This document shows, piece after piece, positions 17,631 to 26,634 of a stretch of 37,165 bases of DNA. This DNA is from Secundilactobacillus paracollinoides DSM 15502 = JCM 11969 (lineage in GTDB: Bacteria; Bacillota; Bacilli; Lactobacillales; Lactobacillaceae). Numbering within the stretch: the stretch's first letter is position 1; each line of letters opens with the position of its first letter. The stretch spans positions 1 through 37,165 of the forward strand of contig NZ_BBAG01000031.1 in assembly GCF_001311135.1 (NCBI RefSeq), in the 5' to 3' direction. Below the pieces are notes generated by a model. That model saw only the letters and a list, made by a program, of their open reading frames with translations. It searched no databases and had not been told where the DNA came from. The translations under genes were made by a program, and so were the position numbers.

Positions 17631-18062
17631 TTAGGATGGCTGCCGAAAACCTGTGAGCTGGTCAGGTGCTGGTAAGGCGTTCAATGAAAAATAACGAACG
17701 CGTTCCGTTTCACCGGCCTGTGGTAGCAGGGGCTGGTCAGTGGCCGTCGCCTGATAAACGACGATAACGGCATCGATTTGGTCGCCGTTGGGATACTTAA
17801 ATTGCATTTGGGGACCGCTGAGTAGTGTTTTAAACGTGGGTGCCGAAATACGAATACCGGTTTCTTCAGCAACTTCACGAATCGCGGTCGTTTCCAATGC
17901 TTCATTTAATTCCTTGGAACCGGAGGGCAGTCCCCAGAGGTGGGTGTCCGTCCGGTATACCAGAAGGAGTTGGTTTTTTGAATTATACACCAATGTTGCC
18001 GCGCCGGTTGAAATAAGTGGCCGATGACCGACAAATTGACGTAACTGTAATAAATATCCCAT
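17631..18062 (-). CDS. NUDIX hydrolase
   Basis: The 143-aa protein contains a perfect Nudix box G-x5-E-x7-REVAEETGI within GSKELNEALETTAIREV, preceded by LWGLPSG. Nudix enzymes hydrolyse nucleoside diphosphates linked to another group, such as ADP-ribose, NADH or damaged nucleotides. The N-terminus MGYLLQLRQFVGHRPLI is typical of lactobacillar members. ATG 18062 has GAGGTG 4 bases upstream. In another frame the sequence stays open past this stop for about 20 codons, so a lost base near the end cannot be excluded. Confidence 0.9.
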   Translation of the reverse strand: MGYLLQLRQFVGHRPLISTGAATLVYNSKNQLLLVYRTDTHLWGLPSGSKELNEALETTAIREVAEETGIRISAPTFKTLLSGPQMQFKYPNGDQIDAVIVVYQATATDQPLLPQAGETERVRYFSLNALPAPDQLTGFRQPS

Positions 18063-18265
18063 AATTCACCTCAATCATTAAAAAATTCAGAACTATCTTT
18101 ATCCTAGCAGGAAACGGTGTTAAATGCTCATTTTTCCGTTTGCATATTTGGTCAGGTATTGCATGAATTTAAAATTCTTGTTAAAATATACTCATTTATT
18201 TCTAATGTTGTTGGTTGTTTTGATTAGTTATACATAGCGTCAAGCTATCCTCGGGAGGAATTTGA

Positions 18266-19692
18266 ATGAGCTTTATTAGTAATTTTGTGCGTAAAGAGGA
18301 TCCAAACGTCTATCAGGACAAGGATTCTCATATGGCACGTGTGCTGGGTGTCAAAGACATCCTTGCTTTAGGGGTCGGCACCATCGTGTCCACCTCGATC
18401 TTTACGCTACCTGGTGTTGTTGCCGCGCAACATGCCGGTCCAGCGGTTGCGCTGTCTTTCTTGGCAGCTGCGGTGGTTGCTGGGCTGGTGGCCTTTGCTT
18501 ACGCTGAAATGTCAGCCGCAATGCCGTTTGCCGGATCTGCTTATTCGTGGATCAACGTTGTGTTTGGTGAAGGGTTTGGTTGGATCGCCGGCTGGGCACT
18601 GCTTGCTGAATACTTTATTGCCGTTGCCTTTGTTGGGTCCGGGTTATCCGCTAACTTTAGGGGCTTGATCGAGCCGCTGGGAATTACCTATCCCAAAGCC
18701 TTGGCAAATCCGTTTGGGACGGACGGCGGGGTGATCGATATTACCGCCGTCGTCGTTATCGTCCTGGTTGGTCTATTGCTATCCCGCGGGGTCTCAACTG
18801 CTGCCCGGGTGCAAAACATCCTGGTGACCTTGAAAGTCCTCGCCGTTTTGACCTTTATCGTTGTGGGTGCAACTACCATCCACGCCTCAAACTACGTGCC
18901 ATTTATTCCGGCACACCACGTGAGCGCTGACGGTAATCAATTCGGGGGCTGGCAAGGAATCTACGCCGGCGTCTCAATGATTTTCCTTTCCTATATTGGT
19001 TTTGATTCCGTTGCCGCGAACTCGGCTGAAGCGAAGGATCCGCAAAAGACCATGCCACGAGGTATCTTGGGTTCACTCCTGATTGCCGTTGTGCTCTTTG
19101 TCGGCGTTGCGCTTGTGCTGGTTGGGATGTTTAAATATTCGGATTATGCCAACAACGCGGAACCCGTTGGCTGGGCACTGCGTCAATCCGGTCACGAAAT
19201 CGTCGCTACCGTCGTTCAAGGGATTGCGGTTGTTGGGATGTTTACCGCCCTTATCGGGATGATGCTGGCCGGTTCACGGCTGATCTATTCCTTCGGGCGT
19301 GATGGCATGTTGCCAAAATGGCTCGGTCAATTGGATAAGAATAATCTGCCAAACCATGCGTTGATCGTGTTGACGGTCGTTGCTGTGATCGTTGGGTCAC
19401 TGTTCCCATTTGCCTTCCTGTCACAACTGATCTCTGCAGGGACGCTGATTGCGTTTATGTTCGTTTCCCTTGGCATTTACCGGCTGCGGCCGCGTGAAGG
19501 TAAGGACATTCCAGATCCTGCCTTCAAGATGCGTGGTATCCCGTCATGCCTGCACTGGCCTTCTTGGGTGCCTTGCTTGTGTTCTGGGGCCTTGATATCG
19601 ATGCCAAACTTTACGCGCTGATCTGGTTTATCGTTGGCCTGTTCGTTTACATGGCTTACGGGATGCGGCACTCCTATCTGAATAAGAAATAG
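18266..19692 (+). CDS. APC-family amino acid permease, frame broken near 19536
   Basis: A 12-helix amino acid/polyamine/organocation transporter, about 475 aa when restored. It shows the APC hallmark LGVGTIVSTSIFTLPG in the first helix, then AGPAVALSFLAAAVVAG, FAYAEMSAAMPFAGSAY and YIGFDSVAANSAEAKDPQ. One G is missing near 19536; adding it gives KMRGYPVMPALAFLGALLVFW and a final helix to a stop at 19692. GGGAGG precedes the ATG. It is 41 bases upstream of the isoleucine 2-epimerase-like gene, so branched-chain amino acids are a reasonable guess for the substrate. Confidence 0.88.
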
Positions 19693-19733
19693 GGGTGTGC
19701 CTTGATTAGAGGATGTCTAGAGGAGGAACAATA

Positions 19734-21070
19734 ATGGGTGATAATGAACGTCTGTTAGCCAATGAAGCCCCAGCCTTTTCCCGGGCTGCTCGGGTGAAGT
19801 ACTACAATATTGTCATTCGATCGGGGAAGGGCGCCGTGGTCACGGACGTTGATGGCAACGACTACATTGACTTGCTTGCCAGTGCATCGTCCACCAACAC
19901 GGGCCACGCCCATCCTCACGTTGTTAAAGCAATTCAAGATCAGGCAGCGCGCTTGATCCAATACACTGCCGCTTACTTTGCGACTGAAAATGAAGCTAAA
20001 CTTGCGCCAAGATTGGCAGCCTTAGCGCCGATCAGCGGCCCCAAAGCCCTTGCGTGGGGCAATTCGGGTTCTGACGCAAATGATGCCATTATTAAGTTCG
20101 CCCGCGCGTATACCGGACGACCAAACATTGTGAGCTTTACCGGGGCCTACCATGGGTCCACATACGGCTCACAGACGCTCTCTGCGGTCAGTTTAAACAT
20201 GAGTCGAAAGATTGGCCCAATGTTGCCAGGCGTGGTTAAGGTGCCGTTTCCTGACCCCTGGAAGCGATTGACCGACGAAACCGACGACGCATTTGTTGAC
20301 CGGATGTTTGCTGCATTTAAATTACCGTTTGAAACGTATCTGCCTGCTGAAGAAACGGCGGCAATTCTCATCGAACCCATTCAGGGTGACGGGGGATCGT
20401 TAAGGCACCGCAGAAGTTTATGGAAAAAATTTACCAATTTGCCCACGATAACGGTATCCTATTTGCTGTTGATGAGGTCAATCAAGGCATGGGCCGAACC
20501 GGTAAGTGGTGGTCCATCGAAAATTTTGGCTTGGAACCAGACCTAATGTCAGTTGGAAAATCCTTGGCCTCAGGATTGCCGCTTAGTGCTGTGATCGGCC
20601 GTCAGGAGATCATGGATTCACTCGGTGCCCCTGGTCACCTCTTTACGACAGCGGGTAACCCGGTCACAACCGCCGCAGCAATGGCAACGATTGACGTCAT
20701 CGAGGATGAACACTTGATCGACCGCAGTGCCAAACTAGGTCAGCGGGCGGATAAATTCTTCCACGATGATCGCGAGAAGTTTCCGTTTATTGGCGATATT
20801 CGGATGTATGGGTTAAATGGTGGGATTGATATCATTGACCCAGAAACGGGTGAACCAGATGCGGATGCTACAACTAAGATCATCTACCGTGTCTTTGAGT
20901 TGGGCGCCATTATTATCAGTCTAAAAACAAACGTGCTGCGGTTCCAGCCACCATTGGTCATCACGGATGAGCAACTGGAAAAGGCGTTTACCATTTTGAA
21001 TCAGGCCTTTAAAGATTTCGCTGCCGGCAAGTTGAGTTTGCCGGAGAATGCGGGAGAGATTGGGTGGTAG
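19734..21070 (+). CDS. Isoleucine 2-epimerase-like PLP enzyme (class III aminotransferase fold), frame broken at 20391-20395
   Basis: A fold-type I PLP enzyme of about 446 aa. It has AWGNSGSDANDAIIKFA, YHGSTYGSQTLS, the PLP aspartate in FAVDEVNQGMGRTG and the Schiff-base lysine in MSVGKSLASG, and ends NAGEIGW. These stretches and the C-terminus closely follow isoleucine 2-epimerase of L. buchneri/L. otakiensis as I recall it, which racemises branched-chain amino acids to D-allo-isoleucine and similar. The 5-G run at 20391-20395 should hold six G; then IQGDGGIVKAPQKFMEKIYQ is continuous. AGGAGG (19721-19726) sets the ATG at 19734. A 4-aminobutyrate aminotransferase is the main alternative. Confidence 0.85.
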
Positions 21071-21205
21071 AGAGTGTGGAGCAAGGCGGTTAAGGGGCAG
21101 AATGTAACGGACTCTGGCAGAAAAGTCCGGGTCTGACTTTTTTGCCAGAGTCCGTTACATGGCCGCCCCTTGCCTTGCGGAACACGTTACGCTACGAGGC
21201 CAAGA
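21068..21205 (+). repeat. Family-2 hairpin element overlapping the epimerase stop codon
   Basis: It begins TAGAGAGTGTGGAGC, whose TAG is the stop codon of the upstream gene. The inner stem is ATGTAACGGACTCTGGCA (21102-21119) with its exact complement at 21143-21160, apex AAAGTC/GACTTT. Confidence 0.8.
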
Positions 21206-21258
21206 CCCACGTCGCATATCCCTGAATGAGAATGATCCTGGAACAATTGTTAAACACC

Positions 21259-21293
21259 AAAAAAGGCACAGCCACTAAAGGCGGTGCCTTTTT
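21259..21293 (+). terminator. Rho-independent terminator
   Basis: AAAAAGGCAC pairs with GTGCCTTTTT (21284-21293), with inner GCC/GGC. It closes the permease-epimerase unit after the repeat. Confidence 0.8.
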
Positions 21294-21509
21294 AGATAAA
21301 AAAATAAGTAACAGCACAACAAAAAATGTCAGAATCAATCACTTTCTTGCGAATTAGTCAGGCAGTTTCATACTGGGCGACCAAACTGAAAATGATTCAA
21401 GATCCGAGGTAGAAGGCAGAATTTTTTTACAGTGTAAGCCTGTTTAATCGAGAGGGGAGGTTGATGTCGTGTTAACGACAAAACGGGCTTGGTACGCTAT
21501 TTTAGACCC

Positions 21510-21578
21510 CATAGTGGAAACGTGTTCTGCAAGGCAAGTTGCGTCCTCTTTCCCCTAAACGTCCTGCTTCACGCACTT
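21510..21578 (-). repeat. Family-2 element, degenerate
   Basis: Minus strand: GTGCGTGAAGCAGGACGTTTAGGGG at one side and CAGAACACGTTTCCACTATG at the other. The inner hairpin is not recognisable. The remainder of the gap 21300-21680 shows nothing else. Confidence 0.6.
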
Positions 21579-21689
21579 AAATTTTTCCTTTTCTTCAATT
21601 CTTCCCTAAAGAAAGCCCAATCCCCGTGGTTGAACCGATCCAAGGAAAACTTTAACTAAATTTCTTAGTAAAATTTTATTGAAATTTTT

Positions 21690-21726
21690 AGTAAGCGTTT
21701 TCAATCAGAAAAGTTTGTGCTAAAAT
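21690..21726 (+). promoter_or_regulatory. Promoter and cre site of the symporter operon
   Basis: AGTAAGCGTTTTCA (21690-21703) matches the cre consensus at 13 of 14 positions and covers the -35 region (TTTTCA, 21698-21703). A TGC-TAAAAT extended -10 box (21721-21726) follows at 17-base spacing. CcpA would block polymerase binding, as expected for a sugar transporter. Confidence 0.75.
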
Positions 21727-21773
21727 AAGGAAGAGTTTTAAGGCAACAGAATTTCACAAAATGGCTTTCTTGG

Positions 21774-21810
21774 TTACATCAAAAATGTAAGGGCTTACAT
21801 TAAAAATGTA
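21774..21810 (+). other. Tandem small hairpins in the symporter leader
   Basis: TTACAT-caaaa-ATGTAA (21774-21790) is followed by TTACAT-taaaa-ATGTA (21795-21810). The approximately 180-base leader also has CTTGGCAAG near 21857. This could be a tandem operator for a sugar regulator or an mRNA structure. Confidence 0.45.
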
Positions 21811-21907
21811 CTTCACAAAAGAAATAGTGATGTTTGTGAATTGCTGGTTGCCGAACTTGGCAAGTTGGTTGATTGCTTCAAAAATTTGAGAGTGGGAGGT
21901 AATTCTT

Positions 21908-22150
21908 ATGGCAGACAAAAACGATAAGATCACGTTAGACGTTAAAGCGTTCGCCGAAGCCGTTTTGGGTGGGAATCCCAAGAAGGACGACGAAGAAGAT
22001 AAAGTTTACATCAAACGCCAACTCACGTTATACCTTGAAGCTGTTTTACTGGCTCAAGATTTTAACGATCTTGAAGAGACTCGCTTTGACGTTGCTAAGG
22101 CTGAGGAACGTAACGCAATCTTGAACAAGATCATCGAACGGCGTTATTAA
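21908..22150 (+). CDS. 80-aa protein of unknown function upstream of a sugar symporter
   Basis: GGGAGG precedes ATG 21908. The protein is soluble, charged and probably helical: an acidic linker (KKDDEEDKVY) then a predicted amphipathic helical part (IKRQLTLYLEAVLLAQDFNDLEETRFDVAKAEERNAILNKIIERRY). No signal peptide or membrane segment is visible and I do not recognise a family. It is the first gene behind the cre-regulated promoter, 34 bases before the symporter, so a regulatory or accessory role in sugar uptake is a reasonable but untested idea. Confidence 0.75.
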   Translation: MADKNDKITLDVKAFAEAVLGGNPKKDDEEDKVYIKRQLTLYLEAVLLAQDFNDLEETRFDVAKAEERNAILNKIIERRY

Positions 22151-22184
22151 TTCATTGTATTTATACTAAGGGGCTGTCGCATTT

Positions 22185-23626
22185 ATGAAACACGTTAAAC
22201 AGTATACGTCCTACGCGTTAGGGGCCTTCGGTCATGACGCGTTCTACGCCACATTGAGCACTTATTTAATGATTTTCATTACGAGTCAGATTTTTGATAC
22301 GTCTAACAAGGCGTTTAACTCGCATATGATCTACATGGTTTCCACGATGATGATGGTCATTCGGATCATCGAAATTGCCTTTGACCCAATGATCGGTGGG
22401 GCGGTTGATAACACGGATACCCGCTGGGGCAAGTTCAAACCATGGTTGATGACTGGTGCCACCATCAGTTCGATCATGCTGATCATCATCTTCACTGACT
22501 TTGGCGGGCTGACCACGTCGAACCCAACGTTATACCTCGTTTTGTTCGGTCTGACCTACGTTGTTTTGGATATCTTCTATTCCTTTAAAGATATTTCCTT
22601 CTGGTCAATGTTACCTGCTTTGAGTACTGAAGAAGATGTCCGGGCTAAGTTCGGGACGATCGGTCGTTTAGGCTCAACGATTGGTGCCCAAGCAGTGCCG
22701 ATTGCGATCGTGCCATTGGTCGTTTGGTTCTCAAGCATCTTCTCAGGTGCAAAGAACGGAACTGAAACTCACGCTGGGTGGGTCGGTTTCGCGGTTGTCA
22801 TCGCTGCTGTTTCCTTCTTAGTGGCCTTGGCCACTACGTTAGGGACTAAAGAATCTAAGACGTTGATTCGTGAAGATACTGAAAAAACTAGTGTTATTGG
22901 GATCTTCAAAGCCTTAGGTAAGAACGATCAATTGATGTGGTTAGCCGTATCATACTTCTTCTTTGCCCTAGGCTACGTTGTTACCAACTCACTGTTGCTG
23001 TACTACTTCACCTACGTCATGGGCGCCGCAAAACAATTTACCTATGCTGGTTGGTTAATGGCGATTCTCGGGGTTATCTCCGTTTCACTGTTCCCAACCA
23101 TCGTTGCCAAGGTTCATCGGAAGGCCATTTACGTTGGTGGGATCGTCATGATGATCATTGGTTACGCCGTCTTCTTATTTGCCGGTACAAACAGTGTTGC
23201 TGTTATGATCGCCATTGCCATCTTCTTCTTCCCATACCCAATGATCTTCTTGGCCGCTTTGATGACCATTACGGATGCCGTTGAATATGGGCAATGGAAG
23301 AACGGTACACGTAACGAATCAGTTACCTTGCCGTCCGTCCGTTGATCGATAAATTGGCTGGTGCCTTCGCTAACGGCATTGTTGCCCTAGCAGCCGTCCA
23401 CTCAGGGATGGTTGGGGCTGCCAAAGCCGGTGGCGTTTCAGCTCACCAGCTGATGGTCTTTAAATCATTTATGTTCTACGCACCTGTCATTCTGATCGTG
23501 ATTGCGGCGTTGATCTACTTCTTCAAGGTTAGTCTGACTGAAGACCGCCACAAGAAGATCGTTGCTGAATTGGAAAAGAAACTGCGTGCTAAGAAGGATG
23601 AAGAAGAGAAGACTGCTGAAAATTAG
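22185..23626 (+). CDS. GPH-family sugar:cation symporter, frame broken near 23330
   Basis: A 12-helix glycoside-pentoside-hexuronide symporter of about 480 aa (MelB/LacS/XylP type, without a C-terminal IIA domain). It shows the GPH signatures FDPMIGGAVDNTDTRWGKFKPW and, across the break, DAVEYGQWKNGTRNESVTL. One base is missing at 23330-23331; restoring it gives TLSVRPLIDKLAGAFANG. It ends with a charged tail (LEKKLRAKKDEEEKTAEN). The cre site upstream fits carbohydrate uptake. The sugar cannot be named; no glycosidase gene is adjacent. Confidence 0.9.
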
Positions 23627-23658
23627 TCATTCTTTTTGATATTATTGTGCGTCCTTTA

Positions 23659-23701
23659 ACGTTCCTTATGGATAATGGTTATCCATGAGGGACGTTTTTT
23701 T
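23659..23701 (+). terminator. Symporter terminator
   Basis: A long stem (ATGGATAA with TTATCCAT inside ACGTTCC/GGGACGT) followed by T7. Confidence 0.85.
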
Positions 23702-23919
23702 GTGCGCAGCACGAGTTTTGAGCGGAATTGGGCGTCGGCAGTGTTGTGTGATGACGCTCGTAGTTTTATGATGACTGTGGATTTAAATTGGTTGGGATGA
23801 TTTCAAGCCAATTGGTTGTTGTCGAACTGATAATGGGCATGCTAAGTTACTCTTAGTGGATTATTTTGACATTTTTATGAGAATTCGTTTTTTTTAAATT
23901 GTTGACAGATGTTCATCAA

Positions 23920-23949
23920 TTGCAATGAAATCAGTCGTTATGCTATTAT
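23920..23949 (+). promoter_or_regulatory. Promoter of the ECF S-component gene
   Basis: TTGCAA (23920-23925) and TATTAT (23944-23949) at 18-base spacing, with TGC before the -10. A TTGACA at 23902 has no matching -10 box. The rest of the gap 23702-24009 shows nothing else. Confidence 0.5.
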
Positions 23950-24009
23950 CAGTTGCTTCACTAAATATGTTAAAATGATTAAAATTTATTGTGTAAAGAG
24001 GGGTTTCGC

Positions 24010-24519
24010 TTGAGTAATCATAAAGGAACATCTACCCGCGAGGTTGTTTATCTCGCAATGCTTGTGGCTGTCACCGTTGTTATTTCCCGGTTCTTCTTAA
24101 TTCCGGTGCCGATGACCCACGGAAACGTTAACCTGTGCGATGCAGGTATCTTTATTGCGGCACTCTTGTTAGGCCGAAAACAGGGGGCTATCGTTGGGGG
24201 CTTAAGCGGCTTCTTACTGGACCTGATCTCCGGCTATTCGCAATACATGTTCTTTTCACTGATCGTTCATGGGTTGGAAGGCTTTGTGGCCGGCTGGATC
24301 GGCGCCGGCAAGTCTCGCGGCATGAAGATCGTTGCGATGGTCGTTGGTACCGTTGTGATGGTTGCCGGGTACTTTGTCGCTGATTCATTGTTGTACCACG
24401 TTTCAGTCGGACTGATCGGCGTGCCAACGAACTTTATTCAGGGAATTCTGGATGGGGTCGTCGCCTACTTCGTTTCGATCCCGTTGGAGAACCGGCTGCC
24501 GCACTTATTGGATTCATAA
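24010..24519 (+). CDS. ECF transporter S component (HmpT/PdxU-like)
   Basis: A 169-aa membrane protein with about six hydrophobic segments and the ECF S-component pattern: EVVYLAMLVAVTVVISRFF near the N-terminus for contact with EcfT, FIAALLLGRKQGAIVGGLSGFLLDL, and GFVAGWIGAG. It binds a vitamin and works with a shared EcfA-A'-T module encoded elsewhere. The gene overlaps the pyridoxal kinase-like gene by one base, so vitamin B6 or a pyrimidine precursor is the likely substrate. The start is TTG 24010, with AAGAGGGG just upstream; the earlier in-frame TTG at 23989 would lie before that site. Confidence 0.85.
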   Translation: MSNHKGTSTREVVYLAMLVAVTVVISRFFLIPVPMTHGNVNLCDAGIFIAALLLGRKQGAIVGGLSGFLLDLISGYSQYMFFSLIVHGLEGFVAGWIGAGKSRGMKIVAMVVGTVVMVAGYFVADSLLYHVSVGLIGVPTNFIQGILDGVVAYFVSIPLENRLPHLLDS

Positions 24520-25364
24520 TGGCAGAGATGACAGGTGACCGGCCATTCCTTGTAGCGGAGGATCTTTCCGCAGTCGGCAGTATGTCGCTTGGTGTTGCCG
24601 GGCCAATTTTAGCGGCCTGTGACGTTGCGACGGCATTAGTACCGACACAGTTATTATCGACGCAAACAGAGGGCTTTGATACGCCCGCAAAACAGTCTTC
24701 GGCTAACTGGCTGGAGGCTGTTCTTGCGCATTGGACCCAGGTTGGTATTCGGCCCCAGGCTGGGCTAATCGGATACTTGGGGGATGCAACCCTAGTGACG
24801 ACGCTTAAACGCTATTTGCGCACTCGGAAGCTATCGTGGTTGGTCCTCGATCCCGTGATGGCAGACGATGGGGTTTTGTACCCGGGGTTTCCAGCCGATT
24901 ACGTGGTACAGATGCAGACGTTAGTGACGGAGGCCAGTATCATCACGCCTAACTGGACGGAATTACAACTCCTTATTGGCCAAACACCGGTGGCAAGCGC
25001 CACGCGCCAACAAGTGCGGACTGCCGTTGACCAACTTTGGCAGGGGGGCAATCCTGATCTGAAAGTGGTCGTGACGGGTATCACTGTTGGTGATCAAGTG
25101 CGGACAATGTGGTTCGCCCATGGCACCGACCATGTGATCGATACGCGTAAACGTCCCGGCCACTTTTATGGCAGCGGGGATGTCTTTACGGCGGTGCTGA
25201 GCGGCAGCCTGGCAACCGGCTTATCGTTTGACCAGTCTGTGAGACGGGCGGTTACCGGCACGGCCATTGCATTAGACCAGACTGCAAAAGAAGTGACCGA
25301 TCGGCGCTTTGGAATGCGGTTGAGCCACTTATTACGCTTTTTAAACACACCACGCCCCGTTTAA
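24519..25364 (+). CDS. Pyridoxal kinase-like protein (PfkB/ribokinase superfamily)
   Basis: The 281-aa protein starts ... LVAEDLSAVGSMSLGVAGPILAA, followed by VPTQLLSTQTEGF, the usual opening of PdxK/PdxY-type kinases. It has LDPVMADDG, TPNWTELQLLIG and the C-terminal anion hole and catalytic base HFYGSGDVFTAVLSG (Asp in GSGD). It would phosphorylate pyridoxal or a related B6 vitamer to trap it after uptake by the neighbouring S component, with which it is translationally coupled. Hydroxymethylpyrimidine kinase activity is the alternative in this superfamily. Confidence 0.88.
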   Translation: MAEMTGDRPFLVAEDLSAVGSMSLGVAGPILAACDVATALVPTQLLSTQTEGFDTPAKQSSANWLEAVLAHWTQVGIRPQAGLIGYLGDATLVTTLKRYLRTRKLSWLVLDPVMADDGVLYPGFPADYVVQMQTLVTEASIITPNWTELQLLIGQTPVASATRQQVRTAVDQLWQGGNPDLKVVVTGITVGDQVRTMWFAHGTDHVIDTRKRPGHFYGSGDVFTAVLSGSLATGLSFDQSVRRAVTGTAIALDQTAKEVTDRRFGMRLSHLLRFLNTPRPV

Positions 25365-25420
25365 TATTAAATTCCAACGACAAAATGATTACGAACCCAT
25401 TATTTGCGGTATTGGTGGGC

Positions 25421-25426
25421 TATAAT
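25421..25426 (+). promoter_or_regulatory. -10 box of the SGNH hydrolase gene
   Basis: TATAAT, 36 bases before the chosen TTG start. No good -35 box is seen at the right distance. Confidence 0.45.
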
Positions 25427-25461
25427 TGTTACTATTGAATGGAATTATAGGGGTACGTGAG

Positions 25462-26463
25462 TTGGTAAACTCAAGACATCATTTTATTAAAGCAGTTCTC
25501 GGCGGTGCAATGGCTGGGTTGCTGCTCTTCACCATCAGTAGTCAGGCAAGTGCGGCCAAGGTCGATAAGAATTACGCTGTAAAGACCACGACCAAGCTTA
25601 GTGAACGCGCACGTGTTGTTTCCGTTAAGGACCCAACAACGATGACAACGGCAATTTGGAACTACCCATATCTGTCGAACAAAAATGCGAAGAAGACGCA
25701 TTGGCTCAAGAATTATACCAACAAAACGTTGCTGGTCACCAAGCAGGAAACGTTAAAGAATGGTATGAAGTACGATTATGTGCAGGTTGCTAACAAGCCA
25801 ACGGTCAAGGGCTGGGTCTACTCAAAGTGGATTCGTCAAATGACCATGGCAAGTTTGGGCGATTCAATTACTAAGGGCTGGACTGGAAGCGACTACGCTG
25901 CTAATCCATACCCTGAAGTGACCGGGACCGACATGGGCATGAGCGTTACCAACTACGGTGAAAACAACGGTGAAGTGACAGGGGATACTAACCTGGATCT
26001 GACGTACAATATCGAAAAACATAGTTTTAAGAATACCGACGTTATCACCATTGCATACGGTGTCAACGATTACTTCCACGTGTTGTCGTTAGCGAAGATC
26101 CAGTCCGTTTTGGATGCTGATCTGACCGAATCACAAACGAAGTATCCGGATGCACAGATTGTCGGCATCCTGCCAATGGACTGTTACGTATTAGATCCAG
26201 ACACCAACACCTACGTGAATGCTGGCAGCACCTTGTATAAGGACCACGCTTACACGTTAGGCGACGTCCGTGATACTGAAAAGGCAGTCTACGAAAAGCA
26301 CAATGTTAAAGTGTTCAACTGGGCTGACTACGAAAGTGAGTTCTTGCCAACGGATGATTCACGCCTAACCTTCTTCGGCGATAACCGCTTGCACCCAACT
26401 GCAGCCAGTTACGAAAAGATGGGGAAAGTCTTGGCAACCTATTTGGAAGCTAATTTAAAGTAA
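25462..26463 (+). CDS. Secreted SGNH/GDSL hydrolase with SH3-like domain
   Basis: The 333-aa protein has a clear signal peptide (MVNSRHHFIKAVLGGAM, LLLFTISSQASA, cleavage before AKV). A region with an SH3/GW-like pattern (about residues 40-130, ending VKGWVYSKWIRQM) comes next. Then an SGNH esterase domain: block I ASLGDSITKGW (Ser), block III YGVNDYF (Asn), and block V DNRLHPTAASY (His). It probably acts on cell wall or extracellular esters. TTG 25462 is chosen because ATAGGGG lies 8 bases before it; upstream in-frame TTG codons have no ribosome site and would spoil the signal peptide. Confidence 0.88.
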   Translation: MVNSRHHFIKAVLGGAMAGLLLFTISSQASAAKVDKNYAVKTTTKLSERARVVSVKDPTTMTTAIWNYPYLSNKNAKKTHWLKNYTNKTLLVTKQETLKNGMKYDYVQVANKPTVKGWVYSKWIRQMTMASLGDSITKGWTGSDYAANPYPEVTGTDMGMSVTNYGENNGEVTGDTNLDLTYNIEKHSFKNTDVITIAYGVNDYFHVLSLAKIQSVLDADLTESQTKYPDAQIVGILPMDCYVLDPDTNTYVNAGSTLYKDHAYTLGDVRDTEKAVYEKHNVKVFNWADYESEFLPTDDSRLTFFGDNRLHPTAASYEKMGKVLATYLEANLK

Positions 26464-26481
26464 TCGAACAGCCACAATCAT

Positions 26482-26526
26482 AAAAAGACCATTAAGTTCT
26501 ACAATATGAACTTAATGGTCTTTTTT
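26482..26526. terminator. Bidirectional terminator after the SGNH gene
   Basis: AAAAAGACCATTAAGTTC (26482-26499) is an exact complement of 26508-26525, with T6 following. Confidence 0.9.
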
Positions 26527-26634
26527 GTGTGTGCACTGAGACTTAAATTACAGTGAATTAACAATTTAGATAGTACAGAGGGCAAATTTAATGGGTCTTT
26601 ATATTGTTGGGTGATTCAAAGTAGCGTTTTAATG

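Noticed and set aside
21761..21790. Nine-codon leader peptide MAFLVTSKM
   Set aside because: No ribosome site at the right distance and no codon pattern suggesting attenuation; its end is part of the first TTACAT hairpin.
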